64,000 nucleotides of DNA. It comes from Ophthalmolycus amberensis. Lineage: Eukaryota > Chordata > Actinopteri > Perciformes > Zoarcidae. The notes under the pieces were generated by a model. That model was not told the origin of the DNA. It saw only the letters and a list, made by a program, of their open reading frames with translations, and ran no database searches. Below are positions 1 through 12,564 of this stretch, piece by piece; positions within the stretch are counted from its first letter, which is position 1, and every line of letters starts with the position of its first letter. The translations under genes and the position numbers were made by a program. The DNA lies in the NCBI GenBank assembly GCA_024529925.1, contig JAFEUB010000791.1:186001-250000 (forward strand). The letters are read 5' to 3'.

Positions 1-861
1 CCCCAAAGAAAGCATAATTTTAACACAAACAGTAAACTACAAATTATTCTTGGTTTGTGATTGAAATCAAGTTCCTCCAAACCATTCCACGTTTAAATTC
101 CCATGAAAGATCATTTAACACTCATATATGTCCATCAGATAGAGAATGTATCAATTAGAGAAGAAGCATTTCAAAGGTAGCTCATTTGAATCAACTGCTT
201 ATAACATCCTCTAACGAGCAGTGTAATCCTTTAAGCATAGGATTGTACGCCCGTTGGAGCCACTACTTTGCTCAGAACGTCCAATTAAAATTTTCTGACA
301 AATGATACTCTTTGTCAGTGGCTTACATTTAAGCTCAAAAACACAATCTTGACACTCCATGTTGCCTGCTCAAATATGTAAATAGGGTTGATGAGCCTCT
401 TTGAGTTGAGGCAAAGCTTTCAAGAACAATCAAGGAACAGAGGCAATTCAGAGGAGTTGTGATGTTTGCTATAGCAGAAGTAATTGAGTCACAAAGAAGG
501 TATTCAAAATGGGCACAGAAGTCCAAAAGGGTGAACAAAAATACTCATATCACAAAGTTTCATCATCTAGTTTGGCTGTTAAATCCTCTTTAAACACACG
601 TGACTTTGAATTTCCTCTCTAAGGAATAAAGCTCAGATTACAAAAGTGTTTTCCAGCTTGTGTGCGGAAAAGCAATTTCATCGTGAAGATCATAGAGCAC
701 ATTGATGGAATAAACACGTCGATGTGATTCACTAATCCAAATTGTAATGAAACAAATATTGTAAATGAGTTATATGGAAGTGCAGATAAATACCCGATGT
801 GCTCGTTCCTGATGTTAATTCTCACCCACTGTTAACAGCTGTGCAGATGTTGTGTTGTGAC

Positions 862-862
<1 letters not shown>

Positions 863-918
<56 letters not shown>
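863..918. repeat. (TATC)n microsatellite
   Basis: About 14 uninterrupted copies of the tetranucleotide TATC (GATA on the other strand) are visible, ending in a variant TCCA unit. The tract is likely polymorphic in length. Confidence 0.97.
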
Positions 919-2189
919 CATCTCTGTCTTGATCGATTGTCTGGCTGATTATCGGCCGCGATATTCAGCCCTTTTGCATTATTGTTTGTTTTTTAAAATC
1001 TGTTTGCTGATAAAAGTAAATTAACTGAAGAATGCACTACTTTGGCTCTAATGCAAAGTCTCACCCACAGCACTACCTGATTGGTTTAATCGGCATGAGT
1101 AATATCAACACTGCTGAAGAAGATTACTGTGCCCAGTGTCTCTGCTGGTAGCAGATGTATGACTATATGACTATATGAATATGTGACAGCAGAATTAAGA
1201 TAAGGATTTCATTAAATACTAATGTTTCTCAAAGACACTGACTGGTGTACAATATCTTGTAGACAATGATTATTTTCTTATTTATAAAAACACCAAAAAG
1301 GCGAGTAGAGTAAATGACTGAAATTCAGCTACTATTTCCAAATATTAATGTCAAACAGAGTGTGTTTCTGTGTGTACTACTCCTCACAGTGTATATTAAT
1401 TGCAGCATGATGCCAAAACAGACTTAGTATCCACACTTTCTAGCTCTTCTAACTGGCATGTGCCCTAACTTTCACTTTGTGTTGGGAAGAACTAAACTAC
1501 GCAGTACACACTCTTTTCAGTCCTGTTCATTAATTACTCTCGAGGCAACAGACCAGAATGCACCAATCAAAGCTTCAGTGCGACAGAAGGTTTATGTTTA
1601 CACAGAATCTAGATGGGAAAATCAGTTACCTGCCACAGATTTTTTAACATCATTGGGCAGGTTGGCCAAACATGAAAACAAATCCACTGCACCTCCATCA
1701 CTGTGTATATAATGCTGCAACTGCTGACCCACTCAAGCTGAAATGTGTTGCCTCTCAGAAAGGGATATATGACTCAGCTGGAGCTGACGGCGATGTGACT
1801 TATTATTTTCAAGCACTGAATATCAATCATGTCTTCTTCCTAAGGTGTTAACAGATTTGCTGCTATACTTACCAAAGTGCAAATGTAAACAGATGCCATT
1901 TCTACCCACTGATTATACAATCTGTCTAAATACAGTGAAAACATAATCTCCACATGTAGAAATGTGCAGTCTACAATAAACTGGACATAACACTCTCAGT
2001 TGAGCATGTTACTAAATATAAGCTAGATTCCTTATCTGTCAATCATGTGTATCTCTTTATATTTATTATAATTTGCATATTTCTATTGTATTTATCATAT
2101 GTATTTTTTACTTGACTGAATGATCCTCGCAATAATTCCAATGCCCTTGTACACTTGCACTTGAGCAATAAAAGACATGAATCTTGAGC

Positions 2190-2560
2190 ATGCTAACATT
2201 CAACCACCACCACTAACCATAAAGTACAGCTGAGGCTGATGGGGAATGGCATCAGCTTTTGCAGTACTTTGGCAATGAAATAAAATAACATTTTTGACCA
2301 GATGATGGCACTAAATAAAATTTCGAGAGGATCATCAAAGTTATTAGAATTGATTCTGAAGGGACCTTCAATATTTGTTGCAAATTTCAAAGAAATCCAT
2401 CAAATAATCAAAAAGAAGAAGTCAATCTCATGGTGGTGCTAAGAGTAAAAGTCAGAGGATCACCTAAAGTCAGTAGGCTTCATCCTCTGGGGAACATGAA
2501 TGTCCGTACAAAACTTCAAAATCCATCCAATCCAGACAGAATAACTGCGTTCCTCGGTGT
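2190..2560 (+). repeat. Diverged teleost interspersed repeat with two internal units
   Basis: The words CTCATGGTGGTGCTAAGAG, GTCAGAGGATCACC and CATCCTCTGGGGAACATGAA are ones I associate with a common spiny-rayed-fish repeat. Two related units of about 128 bases lie in tandem, starting near 2301 (GATGATGGCACTA) and 2429 (CATGGTGGTGCTA). Each is followed by AGAGGATCA and then AAATCCATC or AAATCCATCC. Family name and full borders are not known to me. Confidence 0.5.
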
Positions 2561-4439
2561 ACACCAACCAATTTCTGTGCTACATAAGGAGCTGTTTCCA
2601 AAGGCTAACATTCAAGTCGATGGCTAAGCTGTCATTTCTGCTCAGTGGACTCTCACTGTCTGCTGTAGAGCTCTGGGGACCAGGCTAATCGAGCTAGTGA
2701 CCATTGTAGGTTAGATGAATTAGCCGTATCACATCCCCATCTGTTTGCCCAGGTGGGCTGGCAATGTGACAGAAGGGCTGGTTGCCAGCAACACTGACCA
2801 ACATCGGGTCACTATCTCTTCTTTTAATCTTTCCTGTTATTTATTTGCTCTTAGCCACTTTTCTCTACTCTTTGAATCCTTCAGGATATGATTATATCCT
2901 GTGATTTTAGAAATGTCTGCCTGTGATCCTGACAACAAGCTGAGAAGAAAAGAAAAAACAGATCACAAACTACAGCAACACCTTCTTATAAGTGAGGCCT
3001 GTCAGATCAATGTAGGTCGGTAGCATGTTAAGGGTTTCATCTTCATGGTCCTGTGGCGCTGAGAGCACAGCAGGCTTTTTAAAATCAATCCACAGCTAGA
3101 TATGTTGTAGACATAGAGGGAGATTGGACACACGCTGTGTGAGCAGTGGAATCGGCCTGAGAGAGAGGTATGAATTGGACAAGTGAAACATGTCTGACTG
3201 TTTTTTTAATTTTTTATAACTTGGATCCAATTTATGTCTTTTAACATTTTGGTCATTACTTGTAAGGGCTTTTCTTTGTTACTATTGTTTTTCATGTTAT
3301 CTGAAGTAACCTGCAAAACATAAAATGTCTGTGTACTCCACAGCTGAACATCTTTACCTACAGGCAACAGACAACAGAGACTTCTGTTCTAATACAGCTA
3401 TTAAAGAGAGAAAGTGAGGTATGAGCCTTAATCTGCAATACGTAGCTCTGGGACTTAAGCTGGAAGTTATCCCATAAGTGGAGTTTAAGAGTGACTGACA
3501 CTTTTGTGCAGAGGAGTGCTAGCAGGTCCAACAAACACCACGCTAACAGGATTATGTCTATGCCTTTAATTCGCCGGCTGGTAAACAATGAAAGTAGGAA
3601 TGATTCATTTATGAATGGAATAGAGTTATTAGAGCATCCGAATTGTTTGCTGAGGTCAGCTCATCATTAAAAATGTATTAAATGGAATCCAAACATGAGG
3701 ACTTGACCGCCACCTCCCAGCAGACTGTTTCTCTTCTTTCTCTGCCTGCAGTTTCTCCAGTTCCATTGTTATTTTAAAGTAAAATCGTATTAATACGGTG
3801 CATACCTTAAAGTATTGATTTGTGTAGTATTGACAAGTTACGAGAATAATGATGCTTTTTCCCCATTACACTTTTTCCATCACTCCCCTGTCTTTGCTCA
3901 CCGACTGGTCTTCACACTCAAACCATCTCCACACCACCAATTATTTTTGTATCTCTACTTTCTGCATTTTCTAATGATCTTACTTATTAATAATTCATCT
4001 GGAACAGTTTGCCCACCCAACATGTTTAGCGAATGTCTGTCATCCTGTTAAGTTGCAGGACAGAATTACAGTGGTAAATGTGACAGGGGTGCCTTTGTGT
4101 ATTGCAGCATCTGTGCCACAAGGGACTTAACAATAATGACCAATGCCACATTATCTGTTCCCCTCGCCCTCGACTCCCTCCCTCAGAGCTCAGGCAGGCA
4201 GTGCAGAGGCTTAGCCACCACCATCTCTTATCAGCTGGCCAAAGCAAATGAAGCAGTGACAAATATCTCATTATGGGGATGAGAGTAAATCAGAGTTAAA
4301 TTAATCAGGAGCCATAATGGTCCTATACCCATAGGAAGTAGAATATGCATCGAGAAAGCTTATGGAGAGGGAAAGAAACAAATCCAGAGTGATTGATGAG
4401 CACTTTAATGTCTGTTTTGTTATTCCTGCTATAGTTTAA

Positions 4440-4985
4440 ATCCATGATAATTTAAAGTCGGGGTGAAGCAAAACTAAACATATGTTCTGCGTTTATGTTA
4501 TTGACCACCCAGCCAAATTTACATACCTGCCAAAAAGTCGACAGGTATGTAAAATTATGTTTCACAATCGTGGAGAAAAAAAAGCAGCTTTCTTTGTTCT
4601 GAACCGCTGGGTGGGGGGCGTGTCCGCTGAAGGCTCTGAAACCACGCTCAATAATAGGTGAGGGTTTATTCCCTCTCACTGCTGTTTAGCCCTACGCTAA
4701 CTTGAACGGGAATAAAACAGTTCAATCGTGCTGCTCTTCTAGATTTTCCAAATGTTATCCGACCGAATTGATCAAATTGTGATAGTGAAACGAGTCATTT
4801 CGCCGGGATTGTGACACTCAAAAAAATCCATCCACCGCTTAACAGGCGCAACAGTAGCGACAGAATAGGCTATGGCGGAGCCTATGACGTAAGTACAAGT
4901 TTTACTGGAGCGGCACAGACAGAGGGCCGGTAAGGAGACAGACAATGGATTGTTTGGCAGCAGAACCAGTGATTTGTGCACACGT
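4440..4985. repeat. Possible repeat-derived block
   Basis: The run from AAAGTCGGGGTGAAGC through GGGGGGCGTGTCC to GAAACCACGC looks like words from a dispersed fish element, but my recall is weak. The block includes a perfect 12-bp inverted repeat (4518-4529 and 4542-4553) and one cluster of CG dinucleotides near its right end. Confidence 0.3.
4518..4553. repeat. Perfect 12-bp inverted repeat with 12-base loop
   Basis: TTTACATACCTG at 4518-4529 and CAGGTATGTAAA at 4542-4553 are exact reverse complements, separated by 12 bases. It could form a hairpin in either strand. It does not sit next to a splice site. Confidence 0.9.
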
Positions 4986-5978
4986 TTTTTGATAGCGTTG
5001 TGGTGAGGTTATGTCCAAAAAGTCCTTTTGAGCAATGAAACTAAACAAAGCAAATACATCTGCTACATTTCTCTTCCTAAATACAATTTAAACATCACGC
5101 TGGCATTCTGTGGCATGTCCAACGTTTCCTTGTTAAGTGTCAGAGGCAGCCTAATTACTTTCTGTGCTCACATCAGAGATAACTGCTTAATTTTATTATG
5201 TAAAACATTTGCAAAAAGTGTGCAATATTATTTGCATACCAAGTAGAACACAGACTATTTGTAAATGAGATGCAAGACTCGTGTTATGTTTGCACATGGC
5301 ACAGATTTGCATCCGTTTTTATGTGCACTGCAAACGTTTACTTTAACAAAACACAGAGCGGCACATGGGTACACACATTTACACTGGCCCTGATGAAACC
5401 TCTGTTGCTATGAAACTCTTTGACAGCGAGTAGATCAATTAATCAACCTCTCACTGAGCTTTGCATTGACACAAATCACCCAGAATGTACTGACAGGTCA
5501 GGGCAGGTTACATGCACACCCCACTCCTTTAGTTACTCCCAACATCTTTCTATATTTAGGGACCACACATTACAGTAAGAGACAACTTTCACCACAACCA
5601 ACAGATTCTTTCTTTTTTTTAAACAACGAATTACCAATTTTACTGGAAAGACAAAGTGTTGGTTGATTGATAATGTACGCAGTGTCACCTGCAAACCTAA
5701 GCCAGGTGCTCTACTTCTACTTTTTCACAGTACAACAGTATGCCATCCAAGGACAAACCATGATAGAAGAGAAAAAAAACATTTTTATAAAACCTGGATA
5801 ATCATATTTGAACAAAGGCGGGTCAATAAAGCAATAAAACCAGGGACACATCTTGGAACTCATTTATAACCAAGTGAGTTTGTATAATTTAGAGTGAAAA
5901 ACCTTTGTATGCAGAGTGTGCATGAATGCATGTGTGGACACATATGAATGTAAAATGTAGCAGCAGGTGCAGTCATAC

Positions 5979-6109
5979 CAGTAATCTTGTCCAGTTCAGC
6001 CAAAGTCTCCTGGTAGGAGTTGATGATTCCTCCGTATCGAGTCATCACCTCTTTTCTTAAGTTGTCCCAGTGAGGAGAAAGCTCGCCAAGCTCTCTCAGG
6101 TCCTGCACC
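5979..6109 (-). CDS. inpp4b: inpp4b exon G (43 codons plus split ends)
   Basis: A 131-base exon completes the arginine codon from exon F and leaves one base (G) for the next exon, which is beyond the window or not visible. It reads VQDLRELGELSPHWDNLRKE, VMTRYGGIINSYQETLAELD and KIT. ELGELSPHWDNLRK is identical to human INPP4B (recalled), whereas INPP4A reads ELGELSPCWESLRR. The acceptor is TTTATCTGCAG and the donor is GTATGA. Downstream, human INPP4B continues toward a stretch containing LEFVPINLH. I looked for it in 1-5978 on this strand and did not find it. Confidence 0.96.
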
Positions 6110-9100
6110 CTGCAGATAAACACAGATCTATGAGGACCTTTTGTGGTTTTAATGGATGTCAAACAAATCATTAATGACATCCACACATTTTGGCTCCTTC
6201 TGCTTAGCTTCTCTTTTGTTTAAAACATTGACATTAGACATAAAACTATCTAAATCAAGAGAGAAAAACATATTGGGTATTATTGCAATACTTAACAATT
6301 ATGGTAAATCGCAGACACAGGCTTGCACATACTGGCCAAGACACACATGTATACGCAGTAGCGACCCGAAGCACCCTGTGCTGAGCCAGATAAACACATT
6401 TCTGGACCTGAGGCGAGTAGCTGGTGCCCACTTATCCACTCTGCCCTATCAAATTACTCCCTTGCTCCCGCCATTCTTTTACCATTACTGGTGTCACTGG
6501 AGCGATGGGTTGACTGCCCTTCAGCTAGTTGTGTCTGCAGCCTAAGGCCACAATCATCTGTGCTCCTTCTTTAGGAATAAACAGTGGCCGTGCCTGAGTG
6601 TGTGTCTGTGTGTGTAGGAGCTGATTGCCTAGTAGGAAGTACAGCCTCTTTCATTGGCTCATTATTTGCATCTGAAAGGCGACATCAGATGGACAGATGT
6701 CATTCAGGAACCTGCCCTCCAGCACCCATTGAAAAGTAAATAGCACTGATATTATAGAAATTAGAGGTTGAAGGAGGTTCAACATTGTATTCAGGATAAC
6801 AAATACATGGTCATATGCATTGCTTTCATGATAACGAGCCCAATTTTCAGTGATTATACCTCATGCATTTTGTATAAAGTATATCTTAAAATGAAAGGCT
6901 GCATGCTCATTGGTTCAAGTTATTGTTAAGACCAGGCGTAATTGCTTGAATGCATAATGTAGTAGTTATTTCTTTGTTGTATAGTTCAACTACTACAACA
7001 AAGCGTAAGGCGCTGATAGCCTCTCCAGACTATTTCCTGGTCTCCTCCAGGTAAGTAAGTTATTTTCAGATTACTTTGAAGTACTTCAATACACAGCAGA
7101 GCACAATAGAAATAGTGCCAGAGAGAGATAGTGAGTCAAGGTGATGTATCATATGAATGATCAAACCCACAACTTTTTCAAGAGGGGGTTTCAGCCAAAA
7201 CAAACAAAACATATTTTCTCATATATACGTATTTCTAGTGGTAGCCATACCTGCTAATTACCCAGACACATTGTTTCTGAAAAGACATGCTATAGTTCTA
7301 ATATAAAATTCAACCCTTAAAAAAGTAAATAAATGTCACTTTTCTAAACACTGTCACTAGAGCTAGACTGATATATTTGCCAATATAAGCTTAACAAAGT
7401 GATGCCCGCGAGGGTCAGGCAGCCCAACTTGAGTCCTCCGCTTCACTCGCATGGCCCAGTCTCCTCACCGCATCGTATATATCAAATGCACCCTTTTAAT
7501 CATGGCGCTCTACTTAAGCAGTCAGTACTCTGCTCTCTCTTTTGCTGCATGTTTGCTGTGACGCCGTTCACCAGAAAGCGATTCCATTACTTGCTGCTAC
7601 CGCTGTTGTTAGCATTTCACTCCCTGCTGTGCTTAGCTTGATGTTTCCTTGTGGGGAGTGTAGAACTTTAAGTAATAAGAAATTGCACAACAGAATGCCA
7701 AAATAGGTTTGAGGTAATTCAGGAACAGCGTCTCCATAGTTGGCAACCGGAGAGTACTGATTTATATCTAGGTCAAAAATAAAGGAAAGAAAAGAATGTG
7801 ATATTACGGTAGTTATTTTACCTCCTAAATATAGATAACAATGTAATAATCTGCATGGGTTGATACCACTAGAGGTAATTTAAAAAAATTGTATTCATCA
7901 TAATTTGGGTGAACTGAATCTTGAAATACACACTCCAGCACAGTATGCCATCAGCAAACTACATACAGCTAACATTTTAAAATCAAATTCAAGCACGGCT
8001 AAAAACAACTGAACCAGCTGTAAAACAAATGGTAGATCACAAACATGAGACATTATCCTCGTCCCTCGCCTCTGTCTAACAGTTGGCAACTCTGCCAACA
8101 TGCTCTGCAAGTGGTTGTGTAAGATGTGCTTATGGCATAGGAAGATAGACAGGAGGCTTCCTCAAAAAGTAAGTACATTCCAGATTACCATGAGCAAAGG
8201 ACATTTAGGTTAGTCGAAGGAAGAATACTTTTTACGTTTGGCAGTGCTTGAAACCATTCCTAATTATAGAGGAATTTATTAAACAGAGACCAATGATGAA
8301 TAAACATGTTTATTCAAAAGCTGTTCTTTTGGAAAAGTCTAAAAAATGAGATTTATATTGTTGGAAATGACTATTCATTTTAAGAGGAAAACAAAGGGGA
8401 AAAAAGCATCAGTTCTTAAAAAGGGAAACACAAACTACTAATATATATAAAAAATAAAACGAAATCAAGCGTCTTTCATTGATGCTTGTTAAAGGACACA
8501 AGCATTGAAGTAGATTTCCCAGCTTATATATATCCCATTCCATTTTTTAACGCTACACCATAGTTTTTGAGTTGCACTTTGGAACAGAGTTAAAATGGGT
8601 AGTTGTTGAAATCTTACCCAATGAAATGGGACAACCCTTGGAGGCCCTGATACTTTATTAGTAGTTATTAAGGATGTTTATGTACACAGACGAGATGAGC
8701 CACTTTATGACAGGATAGTGGTGCTCTGTAACCGTGTACCCAGTTCAGTTGAAGTGACCCCTTGTACCATAACTGGGCAATTCTAACCAATCAAGGGTGG
8801 ATGTTCTCTAATTTACTGATTAATAAAGCAAATATTACATGGCACTAGATCATTACCATTCTCTTTAAGATATTGCAACTACTCACAATTATCTTAACCT
8901 CTAACTATACCTCTCAGACACTGCTTATTGTGGATCACAGTGTCATAGTGGACTATTGTCTCCTGAGAGATCTGTTATTTTCGGTAGGGAAGTCTGGAGG
9001 GGAGGTCAGGGTGGACGATCTCAGCCTAAATAATAGATAATGGATAAAATAATAGAGAAACACATCTGCTTGCTAAATGAGGGTGATACGGCAGTGGGTA

Positions 9101-12100
9101 GAGAGCTATGGTATCACCTCCTTAATCAGTGGTCTGTTGTCTGGAAAGAGTAAAGGTGTGATTGGGGAAAGGCTCGATAAGAGCAAGTGTAGACTGATTA
9201 ACTATATGCATGTAAAAAAAGGTCACTCAGGTTTTTCGGTGTTACATCGAACGCCATACATTTGAAAAAAGTGCTCCAATAAACATGTTATAGGTAAGAA
9301 AATATCTGAGATTTAATTTTTGTGTAATATTGAATATTATAGGATCTACAAGATACAATTACAAATTATTCATTTACAAGGTTCAAATGACCAAACTTGT
9401 TAAATGCATGGACACTCTAATGTACACACACACTGGGCAACCTATTTTGTTCAATTTATCATTATTAAGATACTGTAGTTATGCTCTAATACTGTATACT
9501 GTGGTGAGAATTAACCCATTTTCCTTGTCCTGTTGTTTACTGATGATAATTAGTAAGTTTGTTCATGATTTTTTGTTAATGTTTAGGGTTTGTTGACATT
9601 ATACAGTACATATTTACATTCGTATATACATTTTAATACATATATACATATATGTGTGTTTATGTCCATATATATACATATATATGCATACATCAGTGGT
9701 GGGCTGTCAGGGCCTGCAAGAGAAGCTGGCCTAAACAGAATCACAAAGTTATAGCTATTTTATAATTTAATATTTTTTCTTAAATACACTACATGTATTA
9801 TAATTTATAAAAATATTTTTCCATTATCTTATTTTCTCATTGCACAGCTACTGTCTTCCTCTGCTGCTCTGCTTCCAGTGCAGCTTGTTTTAAGTAGAGC
9901 TTTTATCCAATCAGATTTCACCTCTGTGTCTCTAGGTAAGAAGAGGGCCCGAGGCCTGCAGACTCACAAGTGGATCCATGTGCAGACAGTTTAAGTGAAT
10001 GGGGACAATATTGTTGATTGTCATAGTCTTCAACCAATCAGTTCTTTAGTTTGACATGTTGGGCGTATTCTTTGACGTGCCACTGCTACCCAGGTACCTG
10101 CTAAGTACGTCAGCATTAACGTGCGCCGCGATTGGTCAGTGGGCCAGCGCGTGACTAATGTGAAATTTAAGGAAGCTGGCAGAAGTTAGTTGGAGTATCT
10201 CATTATCTCCTGGAGGATATAATAAATGGCTTAATGGACAACAAATAAAAATAGGTGGACAAAAAACAGTATCCTACAAGAAAAGAAAGAATGGAAGAGG
10301 GGAGGGGATATAATTACTAAGATTTTAAGAAAAAAGTCTATACAACAATGATTAAGTTTTGAATAAAGTTTAGTTTAGTAATTTATCTTGACTAAAATAT
10401 TAAGGCAGGTACTAGAAAATTAAAAGATGGACAATAATCAAGTAGAACAATGACAAGACAGCTGACTGGGACAACAGAATACATTTGTTGTAATTTAGGC
10501 ACCTGCATTTCATGATGCGTTATCGTGCCATTTTAATTTATTCACAAAGGGCTTTGTGTGTGGGGTCAATAAAACCTTCTTGTACTAAACTGCAGCTTGT
10601 GCTGGAAACAAACAGGCCCATCCAACAAGCACTGATGTCATTAATACTGATCTTGAAGGTAGAGAACAATTGGAAACAATGAAGCCGGATTTCAACATGT
10701 CACCTATATGATCTTGATACGTTATCACAGTACTTATTTATTAACAGGAAACGAAGGTGGCGTGTTTTTTTCCCCCATTAATCAGAAACCAGACAGCTCT
10801 TAATGAATGGGGTTAAATTGACACCCACACACCGACACACTACTATACATGCATTAATTATCTTTATAACCACATACACAAACACAAGGAGCCACAGCAT
10901 GCTAACACCGCTAACAAGCAAACTAAGCCACCCACCATCCGCCGCTACACTCACAACTTCACAGCAATAACTGAACTATTTAAAAACACAGAGCGCAAGC
11001 AACAGTGTTAGGCTGGCTGACAGAATCGGCTAAATGGAGAGGCACCATGGAGAAAGACAACATTTAAAGAGGATTATAGGAGAGGTGCTTAACCAAGCTG
11101 GAGATACGGTACACATGCCTATTAATGAACAAACATTCTATATGGTAGTCATGGTTAGGAGCCTGCTGTGTGCTCATGAGCTGCATTGTACAGATAAGAG
11201 ATTTAATAAATATTCTATAATTGTCCTCTAAATGTATTTGTGATTTAAATGATTGGTTTGCAGAGCAGTTTGTCTTCTATTTAAACAGAAAGTAGGGTAG
11301 GAGATACTGAGAAAGTGGGAACCATGGTCTAGAAATGTGAACCCATTGTCTGTAAGACAGGTGAACTGATAACAAAGCTTGTCTAGGCAATCGGTCAATA
11401 ATGGCTGTGTGATTGTTTCTATGTGCATGTGTGCGGTGGAGGGTTTGAACACACTTGTGTGTATATTTTAGCAGTGTGATTGTGTCCTTGAACTCTCCAT
11501 GATCTTTTTGGGTGCACACTGTGATTATAAATCAAGCTATTCTCCCACGGACGATTCGTCAAAGTCTCTGATTGCATCTTTTCATGCCTATACAGAAGCC
11601 GATGTGTGTAAAAGCGATCTTTTAAATTGACAAGCATCATATGGGTAATTCATTGCACAATTTAAATGGGATCATGCTCCTATCGTGGTCCATCGAAAGG
11701 GGGGTATTTCGCCTTTTAATTCTTTGTTTTAAAGGGGGTAGAGATAAATCATCTGAAGCTGTGTGTGCGTGTATGTATGGACGCCATTGTGTGTTATATA
11801 AGGGGTTTCCACTGACAACAGGCCAGTTGAGGAATGATCTGCCTTGACAAACACTGGTCGAGCCTGAAGGAAGGGACCACGGGATCTAATTACGAGTGCA
11901 CACTCAAAGAGCGGTGAAACATCACCCACCTGTCCTCATTCTCACACGGTATGCTCACAGACTATCAACTGAACTGGACTTTAATTGCAGTAATGTTCTT
12001 GAGCTCTGTTTTGATGGAGTTTAATATGTGCTAAAACAATCTAGTCGTTTTATATTCTAGGGGAGTAATGGATCAAGAAGGAGACGCCAAAGTGAGCTGT

Positions 12101-12416
12101 TGGATAAAGGATACATGAGCATAGCAGCCTCGTTTGAAGTGTTAAACAGATCTGAATAGTTCACGCCTCTCCAAATACAGGCGGAACTTTTAAACAATCA
12201 CTTACGATGAACTGGGTCGGGAACGACGATCTATAAACTACACACACTTACTGTACACATTATGAGGTAACACCGGGTTGCAGTTTTACTTTGAACTTTT
12301 GATTGTTCTTCATCGGCTGGTTAGTTGACGCAAACAAGAAAATGGGCTTTCCGATGCAATGAGAAAGCTGGTAGTGACATCCACTGGATCAACAGTATGA
12401 GTTCAGAGTGACTTAC
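6110..12416 (-). other. Intron between exons F and G
   Basis: This 6307-base intron has a GTAAGT donor at its right end and a TTTATCTGCAG acceptor at its left end. It holds an ATAT/TATG-rich patch near 9600-9690 and a probable DNA-transposon remnant from 9693. The rest shows short chance reading frames only. Confidence 0.85.
9693..10240 (+). mobile_element. Probable hAT-like DNA transposon remnant
   Basis: The block begins CAGTGGTGGGCTGTCAGGG, which has the form of a hAT-type terminal repeat. It runs into GC-richer sequence with ACCAATCAG, ACGTCAGCATTAACGTGCG and GCGCGTGACTAATGTGAA, words I associate with a fish transposon 5' region. The matching right-hand terminus (expected CCCACCACTG) is not seen nearby, so the copy is probably truncated. 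No transposase frame is intact. Confidence 0.4.
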
Positions 12417-12564
12417 CTGCTCATGTCCTCCTGGATATACAGTGAGAGCAGCTGCTTGGGGATGCTAAAGGACAACGTGCACTCCTCCATTTGTTCTCGC
12501 ACAAGCATCCACTTGCTGTCCACTGTTTGAAATCTGTACACCTTGCATATTGGGTTCTTGAACA
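12417..12564 (-). CDS. inpp4b: inpp4b exon F (48 codons plus split ends)
   Basis: A 148-base exon contributes two bases to a valine codon and ends with two bases of an arginine codon. It encodes FKNPICKVYRFQTVDSKWML, VREQMEECTLSF and then SIPKQLLSLYIQEDMS. The human INPP4B equivalent is LKNPVCKLYRFPTSDNKWM with IREQMSESILSF and IPKELISLHIKED (recalled), one of the strongest matches here. It follows the C2 domain in the conserved N-terminal half, whose exact role is not well defined. The acceptor sits after a 30-base pyrimidine tract ending CTCCCTCAG, and the donor GCAG/GTAAGT is consensus. Confidence 0.96.

Larger units (their letters stand above)
1..5978 (-). other. Intron after exon G (partial)
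   Basis: I see no coding exon here on either strand. Contents are a TATC microsatellite near 863-918, a diverged tandem teleost repeat at 2190-2560, a possible repeat-derived block with a perfect 12-bp palindrome at 4440-4980, and otherwise unique-looking AT-rich sequence. The stretch 4030-4330 is free of simple repeats and could be a conserved noncoding element, which is a guess from appearance only. Confidence 0.8.

Noticed and set aside
6156..6545. Plus-strand frame of 129 codons
   Set aside because: It lies antisense to the end of the intron before exon G, with no recognisable protein, and composition looks intronic.
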